From Sphingomonas sp. SORGH_AS_0950 (GTDB lineage: Bacteria > Pseudomonadota > Alphaproteobacteria > Sphingomonadales > Sphingomonadaceae): a stretch of 64,000 nt of DNA. The stretch covers positions 1,366,501-1,430,500 of the forward strand of contig NZ_JAUTAE010000001.1 of the NCBI RefSeq assembly GCF_030818415.1, read 5' to 3'. Below are positions 62,077 to 64,000 of the stretch, piece by piece; the stretch's first letter is position 1; each line of letters begins with the position of its first letter. Both the position numbers and the translations under genes were made by a program. The notes beneath the pieces were generated by a model. The model searched no databases. It was not told the origin of the DNA and saw only the letters and a list, made by a program, of their open reading frames with translations.

Positions 62077-63572
62077 GACGTCATATCCTTGTCGGCGACC
62101 GCGCGGCGCAGGGCGGCGCGGTCCAGCTTGCCATTGGCGTTGCGGGGCAGTTCCTCGCGCCAGTCGAAGCGCGCGGGCTGCATGAAATTGGGCAGGTCGC
62201 GCTTCAGGCGTGCGCGCAGCGCGGGTTCGTTCGCCGGATCGCCCGCCAGGACCAGCACGATCGCCTGTCCCTGCGCCTCGTCCGCGACGCCGATCGCCAC
62301 CGCCTCGCGTGCCTCGCCACCCGACAGGGCGGCTTCCTCGACCTCCTGCGGGCTGATCCGGTTGCCCGCGACCTTGATCATCTCGTCATCGCGTCCGACG
62401 AAGCGGAGCAGGCCGTCCGCCCCCTCCACGACCGTATCCCCCGACCAGACCGCACGGGGCCAGCCGGGCGCGGGGCGGAAACGCTGCGCGGTCCGCTCCG
62501 CATCGCGCCAATAGCCCTGCGCGACCAGCGGCCCGGCATGGACCAGCTCGCCCGGCTCGCCCGGCGCGGCGCGGGTTCCGTCGGGGCGCAGCACCATCAC
62601 CTCGGCAAAGGGGATCGCGCGGCCGATCGCATCGGGATTCGCGTCGATCAGCGCCGGGTCGAGATAGGTGGAGCGGAACGCTTCGGTCAGGCCATACATG
62701 GCGTAGAGATCGGCCTGGGGAAACCGCTCGCGCAATCCCCGCACCAGTCGCGGGGTCAGCGCGCCGCCCGAATTGGTCAGCCGCCGGATCGGCGCGACCG
62801 CCTCCTCGGGCCAGTCGATCCCCAGCAGCTGCGTCCAGAGCGGCGGCACCCCCGCCAGCACCGTCGCGCCGTGCCGCGCCACCGCCTTCACCACGTCGCG
62901 CGGGGTCAGATAGTCGAGCGGCGCCACCGCCCCTCCGGCCGCCCACGTCGAAAGAAGCTGGTTCTGGCCATAGTCGAAACTGAACGGCAGGACGCCGAGC
63001 ACCCGGTCCTGCGGGGTCAGCCGCAGATAGTCGGCGACGGCGATCGCCCCGAACCACAGATTGGCGTGGCTCAGCATCACCCCCTTGGGCCGCCCCGTCG
63101 AGCCGGAGGTGTAGAGGATCGCCGCCAGCGCCTCCGGATCGGCGGAGGACCGGGGCAGCGCCTCGCCCTCCCCCGCCTCGGTCGCGACCAGGACGCCGGG
63201 GGGTATGTCGCCTTCCTCCAGCGTGGCGGCGCGCGGGGCGTGGCTCAGCAGCATCGCGGCACCGCTGTCCGCCAGGATATGCGCGACCTGCGCCCGCTTG
63301 AGCAGCGGATTGACCGGCACATGGACCAGCCCCGCGCGCGGCGCGGCGAGCGGCATCAGCGCGGCGACGCGCGTCTTGGGCAACCACGTCGCGACCCGCG
63401 CGCCGGGAGCGAAACCCTGTGCCGCCAGCCATCCCGCCAGCCGCGCGACCGTCGCCTCCACCTCGGCGAAGCTCAGGGCGGCGTCGCGTTCCAACAGGGC
63501 GGGCGCGTCGGGCGTCCCGCGCAGGACATGGTCGATGGGCAGGGCGGCGGGTTGGGGTGCCATGCGCGTCAT
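62073..63572 (-). CDS. XrtA-associated acyl-CoA ligase/AMP-binding enzyme
   Basis: 499 residues. AMP-forming ligase: AILYTSGSTGRPKGVMLSHAN (P-loop), YGLTEAF, core WSGDTVVEGADGLLRFVGRDDEMIKVAGNRISP, and C-terminal Lys in NANGKLDRAALR. In exosortase-A loci it works with the decarboxylase and a carrier protein. ATGA overlap with the decarboxylase. Confidence 0.92.
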   Translation of the reverse strand: MTRMAPQPAALPIDHVLRGTPDAPALLERDAALSFAEVEATVARLAGWLAAQGFAPGARVATWLPKTRVAALMPLAAPRAGLVHVPVNPLLKRAQVAHILADSGAAMLLSHAPRAATLEEGDIPPGVLVATEAGEGEALPRSSADPEALAAILYTSGSTGRPKGVMLSHANLWFGAIAVADYLRLTPQDRVLGVLPFSFDYGQNQLLSTWAAGGAVAPLDYLTPRDVVKAVARHGATVLAGVPPLWTQLLGIDWPEEAVAPIRRLTNSGGALTPRLVRGLRERFPQADLYAMYGLTEAFRSTYLDPALIDANPDAIGRAIPFAEVMVLRPDGTRAAPGEPGELVHAGPLVAQGYWRDAERTAQRFRPAPGWPRAVWSGDTVVEGADGLLRFVGRDDEMIKVAGNRISPQEVEEAALSGGEAREAVAIGVADEAQGQAIVLVLAGDPANEPALRARLKRDLPNFMQPARFDWREELPRNANGKLDRAALRRAVADKDMTS

Positions 63573-63862
63573 CTACAGCCGGGGGGGGTGGAAAGTCGAG
63601 CCGAGCGGGCGTGGAGCCTTGTGGCGGACGGTTGGCGATATGGCCGCCCTCCCCCAACCCCAGTGGGGGCTTTTGAAGCGAGCGCTTCCACCCTTTTTCT
63701 CCCCTCCCGCAGGCGGGAGGGGTTGGGGAAGGGCCTGGGACTCCCGCCTCCTGCCATAACCCCAAAACCCAAAGCCGTTGCCCAACGCGCCCTCCCGGAC
63801 TAACGCTGGGGGCGATACCAACAACAGGGCGACAGGGATTGGGACTCCAGGCGAACGGGGAT
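63573..63862. other. Divergent intergenic region of the XrtA locus with family-C palindrome
   Basis: Between acyl-CoA ligase and acyl carrier protein. 63647-63734 holds CCCTCCCCCAACCCC / GGGGTTGGGGAAGGG inverted ends enclosing CCCCAGTGGGG, AAGCGAGCGCTT and CCCCTCCCGC/GCGGGAGGGG hairpins, a composite family-C repeat. No ORF. Confidence 0.65.
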
Positions 63863-64000
63863 GTGGACGCGACGGTGCGCGGCGTGCTGGCCGATGTGCT
63901 GGGGCTGTCGCATGAGCGCGTGGCCGGTTTCACCGCCGAGACGCCGCTGTTCGGCGCGCTGCCCGAGCTGGACTCGATGGCGGTGGCAGGCGTGCTGACC
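63863..64000 (+). CDS. XrtA-associated acyl carrier protein (3' end outside window)
   Basis: 46 codons visible in frame to the edge. VRGVLADVLGLSHERVAGFTAE ... PELDSMAVAGVL: the Ser in LDSM is the phosphopantetheine site. Start uncertain: GTG 63863 shown; a TTG at 63839 is also in frame. Divergent from the acyl-CoA ligase, which would load it. Confidence 0.8.
   Translation, partial: MDATVRGVLADVLGLSHERVAGFTAETPLFGALPELDSMAVAGVLT

Overview
The window is GC-rich chromosomal DNA (third codon positions almost always G or C) from an alphaproteobacterium, most likely a sphingomonad (Sphingomonas or a near relative). The basis is the combination of RpoD/RpoH sequence type, a ChpT cell-cycle phosphotransferase, ffs-dnaX-ybaB linkage, a complete exosortase-A (XrtA) exopolysaccharide locus, and several families of short palindromic repeats between genes. 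No rRNA, tRNA, insertion sequence, prophage or CRISPR array was seen. Two structural RNAs are present: RNase P RNA (about 23570-23955, minus) and SRP RNA (about 38884-38978, plus).

Layout. 1-1437: 3' part of rpoD. 1578-2751: a GNAT acetyltransferase and an exported peptidyl-prolyl isomerase. 2978-8407 (minus): the translation operon ffh-rpsP-rimM-trmD-rplS, broken between rimM and trmD by a VapBC toxin-antitoxin pair and an opposed thioredoxin-reductase-like gene; trmD now overlaps vapC. 8649-13529: a degenerate GGDEF-EAL protein, a DUF924 protein, then mtaB-ftsY-yciB. 13793-18425: superoxide dismutase, PspF, a sigma-54 promoter and an enlarged phage-shock operon with PspA, PspB, PspC and four more small membrane/coiled-coil proteins. 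18532-22410: SufE, a [2Fe-2S] protein coupled to a J-domain protein, and a SulP transporter coupled to a beta-carbonic anhydrase. 23570-31235 (minus): rnpB, an AmpD-like amidase, a receptorless chemotaxis operon (cheA-W-Y-B-R) behind chpT, and a JAMM metalloprotease-like gene.

31253-47000: rluD, rpoH, an amine-oxidase-like flavoprotein, an Asp/Glu racemase-family protein, a hydrolase, two overlapping cysteine desulfurases plus a ferredoxin, SRP RNA with dnaX and ybaB, mtgA, a threonine-dehydratase-like enzyme, and a polyamine module (PLP decarboxylase plus a deoxyhypusine-synthase-like enzyme). 48107-64000: the XrtA locus, read leftwards from an acyl-CoA ligase through a frameshifted decarboxylase, polysaccharide export lipoprotein, chain-length protein, tyrosine kinase, outer-membrane protein, ATPase, deacetylase, FemAB-like protein, glycosyltransferase and exosortase to an amidotransferase; a divergent acyl carrier protein runs off the right edge. 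Most junctions in this locus are 4-base stop/start overlaps, so it is probably one or two long transcripts.

Main points of interest: the enlarged Psp operon in which PspB, PspC and the extra proteins share one C-terminal coiled-coil pattern; the toxin-antitoxin insertion that puts trmD and rplS under translational coupling to a toxin gene; the single-base frameshift in the XrtA-associated decarboxylase; the ChpT-linked receptorless Che operon; and the decarboxylase/deoxyhypusine-synthase-like polyamine pair. All family assignments are from reading the sequence; no database search was run.
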